From: Actinobacteria bacterium UBA2272
GTDB lineage: Bacteria > Actinomycetota > Coriobacteriia > Anaerosomatales > Anaerosomataceae
Direction: 5' to 3'
Assembly: GCA_002347725.1 (NCBI GenBank)
Contig: DDXA01000002.1
Coordinates: 1 to 64,000, forward strand
DNA: 64,000 nucleotides
Below, one piece after another: positions 44,561 to 52,508 of this stretch. A model generated the notes under the pieces. That model was not told the origin of the DNA, did not search any database, and saw only the letters and a program-made list of their open reading frames with translations. Position numbers and translations under genes: made by a program. Positions within the stretch are counted from its first letter, which is position 1; each line of letters opens with the position of its first letter.

Positions 44561-45885
44561 GCCGACCCCTCGTCGATGTGGAACTGCATGACCGAGTCCT
44601 CCAGGCGACGTGCCATGTCGGCAAGGTCCTGCGCCGAGGATGAGATCTCCTCCATGCACGCTGTCTGCTGCTGAGCGGCGGCGGCCGTCTCCTCGGCGCT
44701 CGCCGCGTTCTCCTCGACGACAGCGGCGATGTCGTGCATCGCGCGATCGACCTCCGAGGTGCGCCGGGCCTGATTCGAGGTCGCCGAGGCGATCTCCTGC
44801 GCGAGGCCCGCGGTGCGTGTGACTGCCTCGGTGATCTGGCGCAGCGTGTCGCCGGTTCTGCCGACGACGGTAGCCCCCACGGCTACCTCCGTCGTCCCGA
44901 TCTGCATGTACTTGAGAGCCTTGGCTGTCTCCGACTGTACGTCTTTGATGAGTTCGCCGATCTGCTCGGCGGCCTTGCCCGATCCCTCGGCAAGCTTACG
45001 GACCTCCTCGGCGACCACGGAAAAGCCCCGCCCCGACTCGCCGGCGCGGGCTGCCTCGATCGCGGCATTCAGCGAGAGCAGGTTGGTCTGGTCGGCGATG
45101 GTCGTGATGACGTCGACGATGTTGCCGATCTCCTGGGAACGAAGGCCGAGTCTCTCGACCGAGCCCGCAAGCGTCTCGATCGCGTCGCGCACCTCGCTGA
45201 TCTTCGAGACGGCCTCGTGGGTGGCCTGTTCCCCCATGAGAGCGGCCTGCGCCGCCTCATCGCTCGTCCTGCTCGCCTCGACCGCCTGCTCGGCAACGGC
45301 GCAGATCGACTCGGAGATGGACTGCATCGCAGCCGAGGTCTCCTCCACCTTGCGCGACTGCAGCTCCGCGCCGTGAGCAATCTGCTGTACGGATGACGAG
45401 ATCTCCATCGACGACGCGTTGATCTCCTGCGATGAGGCCGAAAGCTGCGTCGCGGCGTTGGTGACGGACTCGGAGGATCGCCGCACCTGGCCAGCGATCT
45501 CGCCGAGGGACGCGATCAGGCTGTTGCACTCCATGACGAGCAGCCCGATCTCGTCATCGTGGGGCGCGGTGGCGCGGACCGTGAGGTCACCGGCTCCGGC
45601 ATCGGTCATGACGCCACCGAGGTCACGCAGCGGCTCGAGTACGCGCCGCTTGAAGACCCTGCGCCATGCCCACGAGCCCGGGATCGCGCACAGCATCATC
45701 GCCGCACCGCCGAACAACGCGGTCAGGAACAGTTGCCTGGCATCGATCTTGAGTACCACAAGCGCGAACAGCCCGGTGAACGTGAGCCCTGCCGCCACGG
45801 CGGGGCCGATGGTCGCCCAGGTGAGGAGCGTGAACGTGAAGGACAGACCCCGTCTTACCTCACTCGACCGGTACGTCTCGGACAT
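44545..45885 (-). CDS. Methyl-accepting chemotaxis protein with HAMP
   Basis: A 446-residue receptor. Two membrane helices (residues about 16-45 and 52-75) with almost no external loop, then a HAMP domain (KRRVLEPLRDLGGVMTDAGAGDL) and a signalling domain with the tip IADQTNLLSLNAAIEAARAGESGRGFSVVAEEVRKLAEG read in parts. It lacks an extracellular sensor, so ligands act from the membrane or cytoplasm. It is the operon's own receptor, between cheR and cheW. Confidence 0.94.
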   Translation of the reverse strand: MSETYRSSEVRRGLSFTFTLLTWATIGPAVAAGLTFTGLFALVVLKIDARQLFLTALFGGAAMMLCAIPGSWAWRRVFKRRVLEPLRDLGGVMTDAGAGDLTVRATAPHDDEIGLLVMECNSLIASLGEIAGQVRRSSESVTNAATQLSASSQEINASSMEISSSVQQIAHGAELQSRKVEETSAAMQSISESICAVAEQAVEASRTSDEAAQAALMGEQATHEAVSKISEVRDAIETLAGSVERLGLRSQEIGNIVDVITTIADQTNLLSLNAAIEAARAGESGRGFSVVAEEVRKLAEGSGKAAEQIGELIKDVQSETAKALKYMQIGTTEVAVGATVVGRTGDTLRQITEAVTRTAGLAQEIASATSNQARRTSEVDRAMHDIAAVVEENAASAEETAAAAQQQTACMEEISSSAQDLADMARRLEDSVMQFHIDEGSAWTNS

Positions 45886-45946
45886 CCGGTTCCCTCCTCC
45901 GCGGTGCAACGAGCGCTTCGACGACCACGATAGCAAACCCCGGGGT

Positions 45947-46795
45947 TCACTGCAGCGGAATCGGCTTCCGGTAGATGCGCTCGCGCGTGTTGATGAGCTC
46001 GAAGCGCTTGGCGAGCGCGGGTGCCAGGCGCTCGCTTCTCCCAAGCACCAGGTAGCCACCGCGCGAGAGAGAGTCCCAGAAGGCCTCCACCATCCGCTCC
46101 TGTTCGTCCCGGTTGAAGTAGATGAACACGTTGCGGCAGAACACCACGTCGACGGCGTTCAGGGGCTCGTCGGCGAAGAGGTTGAGATGCTGGAAGCGCA
46201 CGTACTTGGTCACGGCAGGTTTCATGTGGAAGGTGTCCCCGGCGACGTCGACGAACAGGCTCCGGTCAGCTGTCGGTATGTGCGCCAGTTGGGCGACAGG
46301 GTACTCGGCGCGCTTGGCGACCGCCAGCGCTCGGCGGTCGATGTCGGTGCCGATGACCGTCGGGAGGAAACCCGCCTTGGGATGGTGACGCATCTCGTCG
46401 AGCAGCGCCATCGCGATCGAGTATGGCTCCTGACCCGTTGCACATCCCGCAGACCACACGCGGATGATCCGCTGGTGCCGTGCGGACTTCGTCGACAGCA
46501 GCTCGGGCAGCACCTCGGCGCGAAACACCTCGAAGACCGATGAGTCCCTGAAGAACTGCGTCACGTTGATCGTGAGCGTATCGAGCAAGCGGGCGTACTC
46601 GTCAGGATCCTCATCGAGGCGTGCGGCGTACTGCCGATACGTGTGCAGACCGAGCGCATGCAGCCGAGCTGCGATACGGCGCTCGACATAGCGTGGGCGG
46701 TACTGAGCGAGGTCGAGCCCGCGTTCGTCACGGACCTTGTCGGTCAGCCTGGTCAGGTTCCCACGGTAGATCGCGTCCGCTGGACGTGCGTCCAT
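45947..46795 (-). CDS. cheR: Chemoreceptor methyltransferase CheR
   Basis: A 282-residue SAM-dependent methylase acting on receptor glutamates. The helical N-domain (RDERGLDLAQYRPRYVERRIAARL) leads into the SAM-binding core VWSAGCATGQEPYSIAMALLDE, VIGTDIDRRALAVAKRAEYP and VDVVFCRNVFIYFNRDEQERMVEAF. It is first in the operon, 61 nt before the receptor. The ATG at 46795 gives the standard family length. Confidence 0.95.
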   Translation of the reverse strand: MDARPADAIYRGNLTRLTDKVRDERGLDLAQYRPRYVERRIAARLHALGLHTYRQYAARLDEDPDEYARLLDTLTINVTQFFRDSSVFEVFRAEVLPELLSTKSARHQRIIRVWSAGCATGQEPYSIAMALLDEMRHHPKAGFLPTVIGTDIDRRALAVAKRAEYPVAQLAHIPTADRSLFVDVAGDTFHMKPAVTKYVRFQHLNLFADEPLNAVDVVFCRNVFIYFNRDEQERMVEAFWDSLSRGGYLVLGRSERLAPALAKRFELINTRERIYRKPIPLQ

Positions 46796-46882
46796 CGGCT
46801 CTCCCGCCTCGTCGAGTTTGCGTGGCCATTGTAGAATACGCCCAAGTCCCTCGCACCGGACGCTTAACAAGGAGCCGTCTCC

Positions 46883-47920
46883 ATGCACCGAGCATCCACT
46901 CCCGTTCGAGCCCTCGCGCTTGTCGCAGCGATGCTGCTGTTCTTCACCGCCGGCGGTGGCGCGCTTGCCGTCGCCGACGACTACCTTTCCCGTGAGGTAC
47001 TGCCGACAGGCGCCGAGGTCGCCGGCGTGGATGTCGCGGGACTGTCCCGCGAGGCCGCGCGCGAACTCATCGCGCGGGAGGTCGCCGAGCCACTGGCCGA
47101 ACCGCTCGAGGTCGTGTACGGCGACCGGACCTTCACCCTGGATGCCGCGACGCTCATCACCGTGGACGTCGAGGCCATGGTCGACGCCGCCTTCGAACCG
47201 CACGCGCTCGCAGCGCTGCCCCGTCGCGTGGTGGACCGCACCCTCGACCGCCCGTCGGGGGCCCGGGCCGACGTGGCGCTCGCGCTCGATGAGGCGGGCG
47301 TCGCCGCATGGATAGACGACGTGGCCGTGTCCGTGGATACCGAGCCGGTCGACGCCACGATGACCGTCGATGTGAACCGGCTCGTCGTCGTCCCATCCGA
47401 GGCGGGCGAGTCGGTGGACCGGCAGGCCACCGCCGAGCGTCTCCGCGCGGCGTTGTTCGCAGGCGAGAAGCGCGTGGAGCTCGCCGTCGACCTCACCGCT
47501 CCAGCGGTGACCGAGTCCGACCTCGGCCCGGCGATCATCGTCGACCTCTCCGAGCGGCGCCTCTACCTGTACGACGAAGGCGATCTGTTCAAGACGTACG
47601 GCGTTGCCGTGGGCACGCCAAGCCATCCGACGCCGCGCGGTGACTTTGAGATCACACTCAAGCGGTACATGCCGACCTGGTCGAATCCCGGCTCCGCGTG
47701 GGCGGCCGACATGCCGAAGACGATCGGCCCCGGCCCGAGCAACCCTCTCGGGACGCGCGCACTCAACATCAACTCGCCCGGAATCCGCATCCACGGCACC
47801 TCGGCGGACTACTCCATCGGCACCGCAGCTTCGCACGGGTGCATGCGGATGCACCGGTGGGACATCGAGGACCTCTACGAGCGCGTCGAGGTAGGTACCC
47901 CCGTCTACATCGTCAGGTAG
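46883..47920 (+). CDS. L,D-transpeptidase (YkuD) with VanW-like/PG_binding_4 domains
   Basis: A 345-residue exported enzyme that crosslinks peptidoglycan stems through 3-3 bonds. A signal/anchor (VRALALVAAMLLFFTAGGGALA) precedes a domain starting EVLPTGAEVAGVDVAGLSREAARELI, the pattern of the PG_binding_4/VanW-associated module. The YkuD domain is residues about 215-345 with LYLYDEGDLFKTYGVAVGTPSHPTPRGDF and active-site HGTSADYSIGTAASHGCMRM, containing the catalytic Cys in SHGC. It is divergent from the che operon and converges on DUF3343. Confidence 0.93.
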   Translation: MHRASTPVRALALVAAMLLFFTAGGGALAVADDYLSREVLPTGAEVAGVDVAGLSREAARELIAREVAEPLAEPLEVVYGDRTFTLDAATLITVDVEAMVDAAFEPHALAALPRRVVDRTLDRPSGARADVALALDEAGVAAWIDDVAVSVDTEPVDATMTVDVNRLVVVPSEAGESVDRQATAERLRAALFAGEKRVELAVDLTAPAVTESDLGPAIIVDLSERRLYLYDEGDLFKTYGVAVGTPSHPTPRGDFEITLKRYMPTWSNPGSAWAADMPKTIGPGPSNPLGTRALNINSPGIRIHGTSADYSIGTAASHGCMRMHRWDIEDLYERVEVGTPVYIVR

Positions 47921-47932
47921 AGCACGGGGGCG

Positions 47933-48184
47933 TCAGCGACGTGCACGGTCCTCGATCTCGATGACGCCGTTCACATCGACCCGCGCGGTCTCAAGCACTG
48001 CGGACGCGGACTGACGCTGTTCGGCGGGAACCCGCACGGCGAACCCGCACAGCGACCCGAGCGCCCGCGGCGTGGGAATGAGCGCCACCTCCAGGTCCGC
48101 CGCAAGGAGCGCGTCTTCGGCCTTGAGCGCCACGTGAGTGCTGTCGAAGCCGAAGACCGCGAACAGGGCGCGTCCGGATGTCAC
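47933..48184 (-). CDS. DUF3343 domain protein (putative Se/S carrier)
   Basis: An 83-residue protein of Pfam DUF3343, described as a putative selenium/sulfur carrier. The pattern FGFDSTHVALKAEDALLAA, then ALIPTPRALGSLCGFAVRVPAEQ, holds the conserved Cys in the S-x-C-G-F/x turn. It is the last gene of the 13-gene operon and overlaps the cysteine desulfurase by 4 nt. That arrangement fits delivery of sulfur or selenium from the desulfurase, by inference. Confidence 0.85.
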   Translation of the reverse strand: MTSGRALFAVFGFDSTHVALKAEDALLAADLEVALIPTPRALGSLCGFAVRVPAEQRQSASAVLETARVDVNGVIEIEDRARR

Positions 48185-49335
48185 GCGACGATCTCCCGCA
48201 TCGCCTCGAGCGCCACAGCGACGTCGTCATCGGTAAGCCCGAGTCCGAGGCCGAACCGCAGCGCGCCTGTCTCGGCCGTGCCCACGGTCTCGTGCGTCCA
48301 GGGGCTGCAGTGCAGCCCCGCGCGAACGGCGATCCCCGCCCTGCGCTCGAGCGCGAACGCAAGCTCGTCCGGCGCGAGGCGGTCGTGCGTGACGCTCACC
48401 ACCGGAACGCGCTCCTCGCCCGGAGGTGGGCCGAGAACGCGAATGCCGTCGATGCCGAGGAGCTCTTCGTGCAGCCGCCGCGTCAGCCGTCGCTCGGTGG
48501 CGCGGATCTCATCGCCGCGCGCACGCAGCAGCCGGGCCGCCGCACCGAGTCCTGCGGCACCCGGCGTGTTGCCGGTACCGGCCTCGTACCGGTCGGGACG
48601 GGCACTCGGCTGGGCGGACGCACCGGAATCTCCCCCGCCGCCGCCCTGCACGAGTTCTGTCGGCTGGAAGGCCGGCGAAAGGTACAGCGCACCGATCCCC
48701 TGCGGGCCGAGCAGGCCCTTGTGCCCCGAGCACGCGTACGCGTCCGCGCCGAGGGCGGACAGGTCGAGCGCGATGTGACCCGCGCCCTGCGCGCCGTCCA
48801 CGATCATGACCGAGCCGTGCTCGTGCGCAATGTCGGCCAGGTCGCCGATCGGCTGGATGGCGCCCGTGACGTTGGATGCGTGCTGGCAGATGACCGCGCG
48901 AGTGGGCCGCTCGCGTACCGCTCGCTCGACCTCGTCGGCGTCGATCCGACCCTGTGCGTCCGCGCGGACGACCGATACCTCCACGCCGAGCGCGGCGAGT
49001 GCGAGCAGCGGACGGACCACCGAATTGTGCTCGACCGACGACACGACAACGCGGTCACCGGGCACGAGCGAGCCCTTGAGCACGAGGTTGACAGCCGAGG
49101 TGCATCCCGCCGTGAAGATGATGTCGCGATCGTCGGGCACGCCGAGGAGCGCCGCGAGTGCCGAGCGAGCGCCGGCGATCGTCCGCGCGGCGCCGAGCGA
49201 GAGCGCGTGCGCGCCGCGGCCGGGGTTGCCGCCAGCCTCGGCCATCGCCCGCACCATCGCATCGACGACCTCGGGCGGCTTGGGCCAGGAGGTCGCCGCG
49301 TGGTCGAAGTAGCGTATCGGATGCTCGGCGGCCAT
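48181..49335 (-). CDS. Cysteine desulfurase family protein (aminotransferase class V, TIGR01977-like)
   Basis: A 384-residue PLP enzyme. The fold: AATSWPKPPEVVDAMVRAM, GCTSAVNLVLKGSL, HNSVVRPL, and PLP-Lys in YACSGHKGLLGPQGIGALYL. The active-site Cys loop GLHCSPWTHETVGT matches the subfamily seen near selD and selenium-dependent hydroxylase genes. It would take S or Se from Cys/Sec. Context with DUF3343, fdhD and moaA argues for cofactor sulfuration rather than general Fe-S assembly. Confidence 0.9.
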   Translation of the reverse strand: MAAEHPIRYFDHAATSWPKPPEVVDAMVRAMAEAGGNPGRGAHALSLGAARTIAGARSALAALLGVPDDRDIIFTAGCTSAVNLVLKGSLVPGDRVVVSSVEHNSVVRPLLALAALGVEVSVVRADAQGRIDADEVERAVRERPTRAVICQHASNVTGAIQPIGDLADIAHEHGSVMIVDGAQGAGHIALDLSALGADAYACSGHKGLLGPQGIGALYLSPAFQPTELVQGGGGGDSGASAQPSARPDRYEAGTGNTPGAAGLGAAARLLRARGDEIRATERRLTRRLHEELLGIDGIRVLGPPPGEERVPVVSVTHDRLAPDELAFALERRAGIAVRAGLHCSPWTHETVGTAETGALRFGLGLGLTDDDVAVALEAMREIVA

Positions 49336-49338
49336 GGT

Positions 49339-49824
49339 CTAGCCGTGCCCCCCGCCGGCCATCATCTCGGCAGCGTGCTCGAGCACGCCTTCCACGAAGC
49401 CGAACGATTCGCGCACCGCTTTCTCCGAGCCGGGCAGGTTCACGATGAGCGTGCTGCCCCGCTGACCCGCCGTGCCGCGCGAGAGCATCGCCCGCGATGT
49501 GATCTTGAGGCTCTCGCCCCGAATGACCTCGCCGATGCCCGGAACCTCGCGGTCCGCCACGCCGAGCGTGGTCTCGGGCAGGACGTCGCGCGGGCCGATG
49601 CCGGTGCCACCCGTGGTGAACACGATGTCGCACGCGTCGTCATCGGCCATCTGGATGAGTGCGGTGGCGATTCGGTCGCGGTCGTCCGGAACGAGGTGGT
49701 AGGCGACGACCTCCCAGCCCCGCGCCTCGGACATCTCGATCAGCGCGCGTCCGGAGGTGTCGTCCGCCTCTCCCGCGGCGCGCGTATCCGAAGACGTCAG
49801 GACGCCGATTCGCAGACGCGCCAT
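49339..49824 (-). CDS. mogA: MogA/MoaB family molybdopterin adenylyltransferase
   Basis: A 161-residue enzyme that adenylates molybdopterin before metal insertion. It opens IGVLTSSDTRAAGEADDTSGRALIEM and contains IVFTTGGTGIGPRDVLPE (the G-G-T-G motif) and LPGSEKAVRESF near the end. Its start overlaps the MOSC gene by one base. Confidence 0.92.
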   Translation of the reverse strand: MARLRIGVLTSSDTRAAGEADDTSGRALIEMSEARGWEVVAYHLVPDDRDRIATALIQMADDDACDIVFTTGGTGIGPRDVLPETTLGVADREVPGIGEVIRGESLKITSRAMLSRGTAGQRGSTLIVNLPGSEKAVRESFGFVEGVLEHAAEMMAGGGHG

Positions 49825-50264
49825 CAGGCAGCGCCTCCCTCGACGTTGATCTCGTCGCCGACCGCGACCGGTCCGCCCTCGATGACGATAGCGAAGATGC
49901 CCTCCTTCGGCATGACGCAGTCACCGGCCTGGTAGTAGATCGCGCACTTCGTGTGGCACTCCTTGCCGATCTGCGTCACCTCGAGAAGCGTATCGCCCAC
50001 CCGGAAGCGTGTACCCACCGGGAGCGACACGAGGTCGATGCCCCGGGTCGTGATGTTCTCCGCGAAGTCACCGGCGTCCACATCGAGACCCTTCGCCTGC
50101 ATCTTGGCGATGGACTCCTCGGCAAGCAGACTCACCTGGCGATGCCAGTCACCTGCGTGCGCATCGCCATCAAAGCCGCTCCCGACCACGAGCACGCCCT
50201 CGGTACCCGGTGTCTTGCGCACGGTCTTCTTCTCGGAAAGGTTGATGGATACGACAGTCGCCAT
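49824..50264 (-). CDS. MOSC domain protein
   Basis: A 146-residue MOSC-domain protein. MOSC domains bind Moco or handle its sulfur through a conserved Cys. VISINLSEKKTVRKTP, GFDGDAHAGDWHRQVSLL and ECHTKCAIYYQAGDCVMPKEGIF match the small subgroup often fused to or beside MogA. The Cys in C-H-T-K-C is the likely sulfur acceptor. Placed between moaC and mogA. Confidence 0.9.
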   Translation of the reverse strand: MATVVSINLSEKKTVRKTPGTEGVLVVGSGFDGDAHAGDWHRQVSLLAEESIAKMQAKGLDVDAGDFAENITTRGIDLVSLPVGTRFRVGDTLLEVTQIGKECHTKCAIYYQAGDCVMPKEGIFAIVIEGGPVAVGDEINVEGGAA

Positions 50265-50267
50265 CTG

Positions 50268-50750
50268 CTAGTCCTCCTTGCGGGTCCACGTGCCCGAAGC
50301 GCCGCCCGACTTCTCGAGCAGGCGTACGCTGGTCACTTCCATACCGCGATCGACGGCCTTGCACATATCGTAGAGCGCAAGCCCGGCCACTGCCGCGGCC
50401 GTGAGCGCTTCCATCTCTATGCCTGTCTTGCCGTCCGTCGCCACCGTCGCCGTGATGTGTACCTCGTCCTCGCCGGGCTCGAGATCCACCGACACCTTGG
50501 TGATCGGCAGCGGATGACACAGAGGGATGAGGTCCGCCGTGCGCTTGGCGGCCTGGATGCCGGCGATGCGCGCCACGGCGAACACGTCGCCTTTGGGTGC
50601 GCGACCCTCGACGATCATCGCGAGGGTCTCCGGCTGCATGCGCACCGTCGCCTCGGCGGTCGCCACGCGGTGCGTCACGGGCTTGGCGCCGACGTCGACC
50701 ATGTGCGCGGCGCCGTGCTCATCGAGATGCGTGAGGCGGTCGTGGGACAT
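50268..50750 (-). CDS. moaC: Cyclic pyranopterin monophosphate synthase MoaC
   Basis: A 160-residue enzyme that with MoaA converts GTP-derived intermediate to cPMP. It has MVDVGAKPVTHRVATAEA near the N-terminus, AKRTADLIPLCHPLPITKV, and GIEMEALTAAAVAGLALYDMCKAVDRGM with the catalytic Lys. Family length and motifs complete. One base separates it from moaA. Confidence 0.96.
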   Translation of the reverse strand: MSHDRLTHLDEHGAAHMVDVGAKPVTHRVATAEATVRMQPETLAMIVEGRAPKGDVFAVARIAGIQAAKRTADLIPLCHPLPITKVSVDLEPGEDEVHITATVATDGKTGIEMEALTAAAVAGLALYDMCKAVDRGMEVTSVRLLEKSGGASGTWTRKED

Positions 50751-50751
50751 C

Positions 50752-51774
50752 TCAGCCTCCTATCTGGGACATACGCCGAGTCGTTCCGTGGCGCTGGTCG
50801 TGGCCCTCGGGCTTGGCGGCAAGCGCCACGCGGATGATGTCGCGGACGTCGGCGTCGCTGCCGCTCCTCAAGACGGCGCGCACGTCGATCTCGTCGTCGC
50901 TGAACAGACACGTGCGCAGCCGCCCGTCGGCGGTGAGCCGAAGCCGGTTACACTCGCCGCAGAAGTGGTGCGACAGCGGGGAGATGACGCCGAGCGTGCC
51001 GGCCGCGCCCGGGAACCGGTAGTAGCGCGCCGGTCCCCAGCCTCCGGGAGCCGAGTCGCGCGCGACAGCCGCAAGCTCGCCGAGGCCAGCTGCTGCGCCC
51101 TCGGCGGTCAGGCGGGTCAGGATCTCGTCGGTGGAGACATGGTCGGCCTCTGTCCAGCCATCTGCCTCGGCGCTCGTGCAGGAGTGCTCACCGACCGCTC
51201 CGACCGGCATGTATTCGATGAAGCGCACATGCAGCGGACGCTCGAGCGTCATCCGTGCGAAACCGAGTAGATCCTGATCGAGCGAGCGGACGACCACGAC
51301 ATTGAGCTTGACCGGGTCCATCCCCGCGTCGAAGGCGGCCTCGAGTCCCTCAAGCGCGTCGGCGAGCTTTCCTCCACGCGTGACACGTGCGAACACCTCG
51401 GGATCGAGCGTGTCGAGCGAGATGTTGATGCGCCTGAGCCCCGCCTCCGCCAGTTCGGCTGCGTACCGCGGCAGCAGCGTCGCGTTCGTGGTGAGCGCGA
51501 TCGCCTCGATGCCGGTCGTCTCGCGCAGGCGCCGCACATGATCGACGATGCCGAGCCGGACGAGCGGCTCACCGCCGGTCAGTCGTATCTTGCTGATGCC
51601 CTCGCCCGCTGCGACGCGCGCAAAACGCTCGATCTCTTCGAACGAGAGAATGTCGCCCGAAGGCTTCCAGTCGACGCCCTCGGGCGGCATGCAGTAGACG
51701 CACCGCAGGTTGCAGCGGTCCGTCACGCTGATGCGCAGATAGTCTATGCGCCTGCCGAATCCGTCAGTCGCCAT
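50752..51774 (-). CDS. moaA: GTP 3',8-cyclase MoaA
   Basis: A 340-residue radical SAM enzyme, first committed step of molybdopterin synthesis. N-terminal cluster: VTDRCNLRCVYCMPPEG (CX3CX2C). The C-terminal cluster is FCGECNRLRLTADGRLRTC. It ends in the conserved Gly-Gly tail (SQIGG). The ATG at 51774 overlaps mobB by 11 nt. Confidence 0.97.
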   Translation of the reverse strand: MATDGFGRRIDYLRISVTDRCNLRCVYCMPPEGVDWKPSGDILSFEEIERFARVAAGEGISKIRLTGGEPLVRLGIVDHVRRLRETTGIEAIALTTNATLLPRYAAELAEAGLRRINISLDTLDPEVFARVTRGGKLADALEGLEAAFDAGMDPVKLNVVVVRSLDQDLLGFARMTLERPLHVRFIEYMPVGAVGEHSCTSAEADGWTEADHVSTDEILTRLTAEGAAAGLGELAAVARDSAPGGWGPARYYRFPGAAGTLGVISPLSHHFCGECNRLRLTADGRLRTCLFSDDEIDVRAVLRSGSDADVRDIIRVALAAKPEGHDQRHGTTRRMSQIGG

Positions 51775-52288
51775 CGGAGCCACCTCGCAGGAACGTCCGC
51801 TCGACCAGGTCGGCGAGACCGGGCGTGTCATCGAGCCCGAAGACCGGCACGTCCCCGACCTCGAGTTCGTCGTTGTCGGTCACGAGCGCGAAGAGTTCGG
51901 ACGGCTCGCAGACGAGTTCTGTCGACCGGGCCCGGCGCGAGACCTCGATCCGCACGTCGCCGGCACGCCGGTATCCCTCGGTCAGCAAAATGTCCACGTC
52001 GTGCGCCAGCTCGAGCAGTTCGTCGAGGGTGGCCTCGTGGTCCATGTCGCGCGTCATGCCGAGTTTGGACGGTGAACTGACGAGGGAGACGACCGAGCCC
52101 GCCTTCGCATGCCGCCACGAGTCCTTGCCCGGGACGTCGATGTCGAAGTCGTGCACGTGGTGCTTGACGCTGCCCACGCGGTGCCCGCGGTCGGCGAGCG
52201 CCCGGATGAGCCGCTCCATGAGCGTGGTCTTGCCCGAGTCGCTCTTGCCTACCACCGAGACGACCGGGATGCCGGTCCCGTCGCTCAC
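51764..52288 (-). CDS. mobB: Molybdopterin-guanine dinucleotide biosynthesis protein MobB
   Basis: A 174-residue GTP-binding protein that aids attachment of GMP to molybdopterin. P-loop VVGKSDSGKTTLMERLIRAL, then GSVKHHVHDFDIDVPGKDSWRHAKAG and VDILLTEGYRRAG, as in MobB. I use GTG at 52288, just after the upstream stop codon; a GTG 39 nt further upstream would add a Ser/Thr-rich N-terminus and overlap. Confidence 0.92.
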   Translation of the reverse strand: MSDGTGIPVVSVVGKSDSGKTTLMERLIRALADRGHRVGSVKHHVHDFDIDVPGKDSWRHAKAGSVVSLVSSPSKLGMTRDMDHEATLDELLELAHDVDILLTEGYRRAGDVRIEVSRRARSTELVCEPSELFALVTDNDELEVGDVPVFGLDDTPGLADLVERTFLRGGSDGD

Positions 52289-52289
52289 G

Positions 52290-52508
52290 CTAGAAGCACC
52301 CGAGGTCGCAGTTGTGGACCCGGACACCAGCGGCGTCGGCGGCGGCGCCGGCTACCTTGTACGGTACGCCCTCGTCCTCGGCGAACTTGCGAAGCACCGG
52401 ACACGTGATCTTGCCGTCGGTCGCCTTGGCCTCGATTGCGGCTTTCATCTCATCGGTCACCTGAGACGTCCAACGCGGATCGGCGAACTTCTGGGAATCG
52501 CTGCTCAT
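52290..52508 (-). CDS. Small conserved hypothetical protein with C-terminal NCDLGCF
   Basis: A 72-residue soluble protein that I do not recognise. One helix-rich part (TDEMKAAIEAKATDGKITC) carries a single Cys after a beta strand. The sequence then ends AAGVRVHNCDLGCF, placing two Cys in C-x3-C next to the C-terminus. Three Cys in 72 residues and its place between moeA and mobB with 4-nt and 1-nt junctions suggest a metal or sulfur chaperone for the cofactor pathway. That is speculation. Confidence 0.8.
   Translation of the reverse strand: MSSDSQKFADPRWTSQVTDEMKAAIEAKATDGKITCPVLRKFAEDEGVPYKVAGAAADAAGVRVHNCDLGCF

Noticed and set aside
45947..47854. Long N-terminal extension of CheR
   Set aside because: The extra 350 residues are the antisense of the L,D-transpeptidase; the ATG at 46795 gives normal CheR length.
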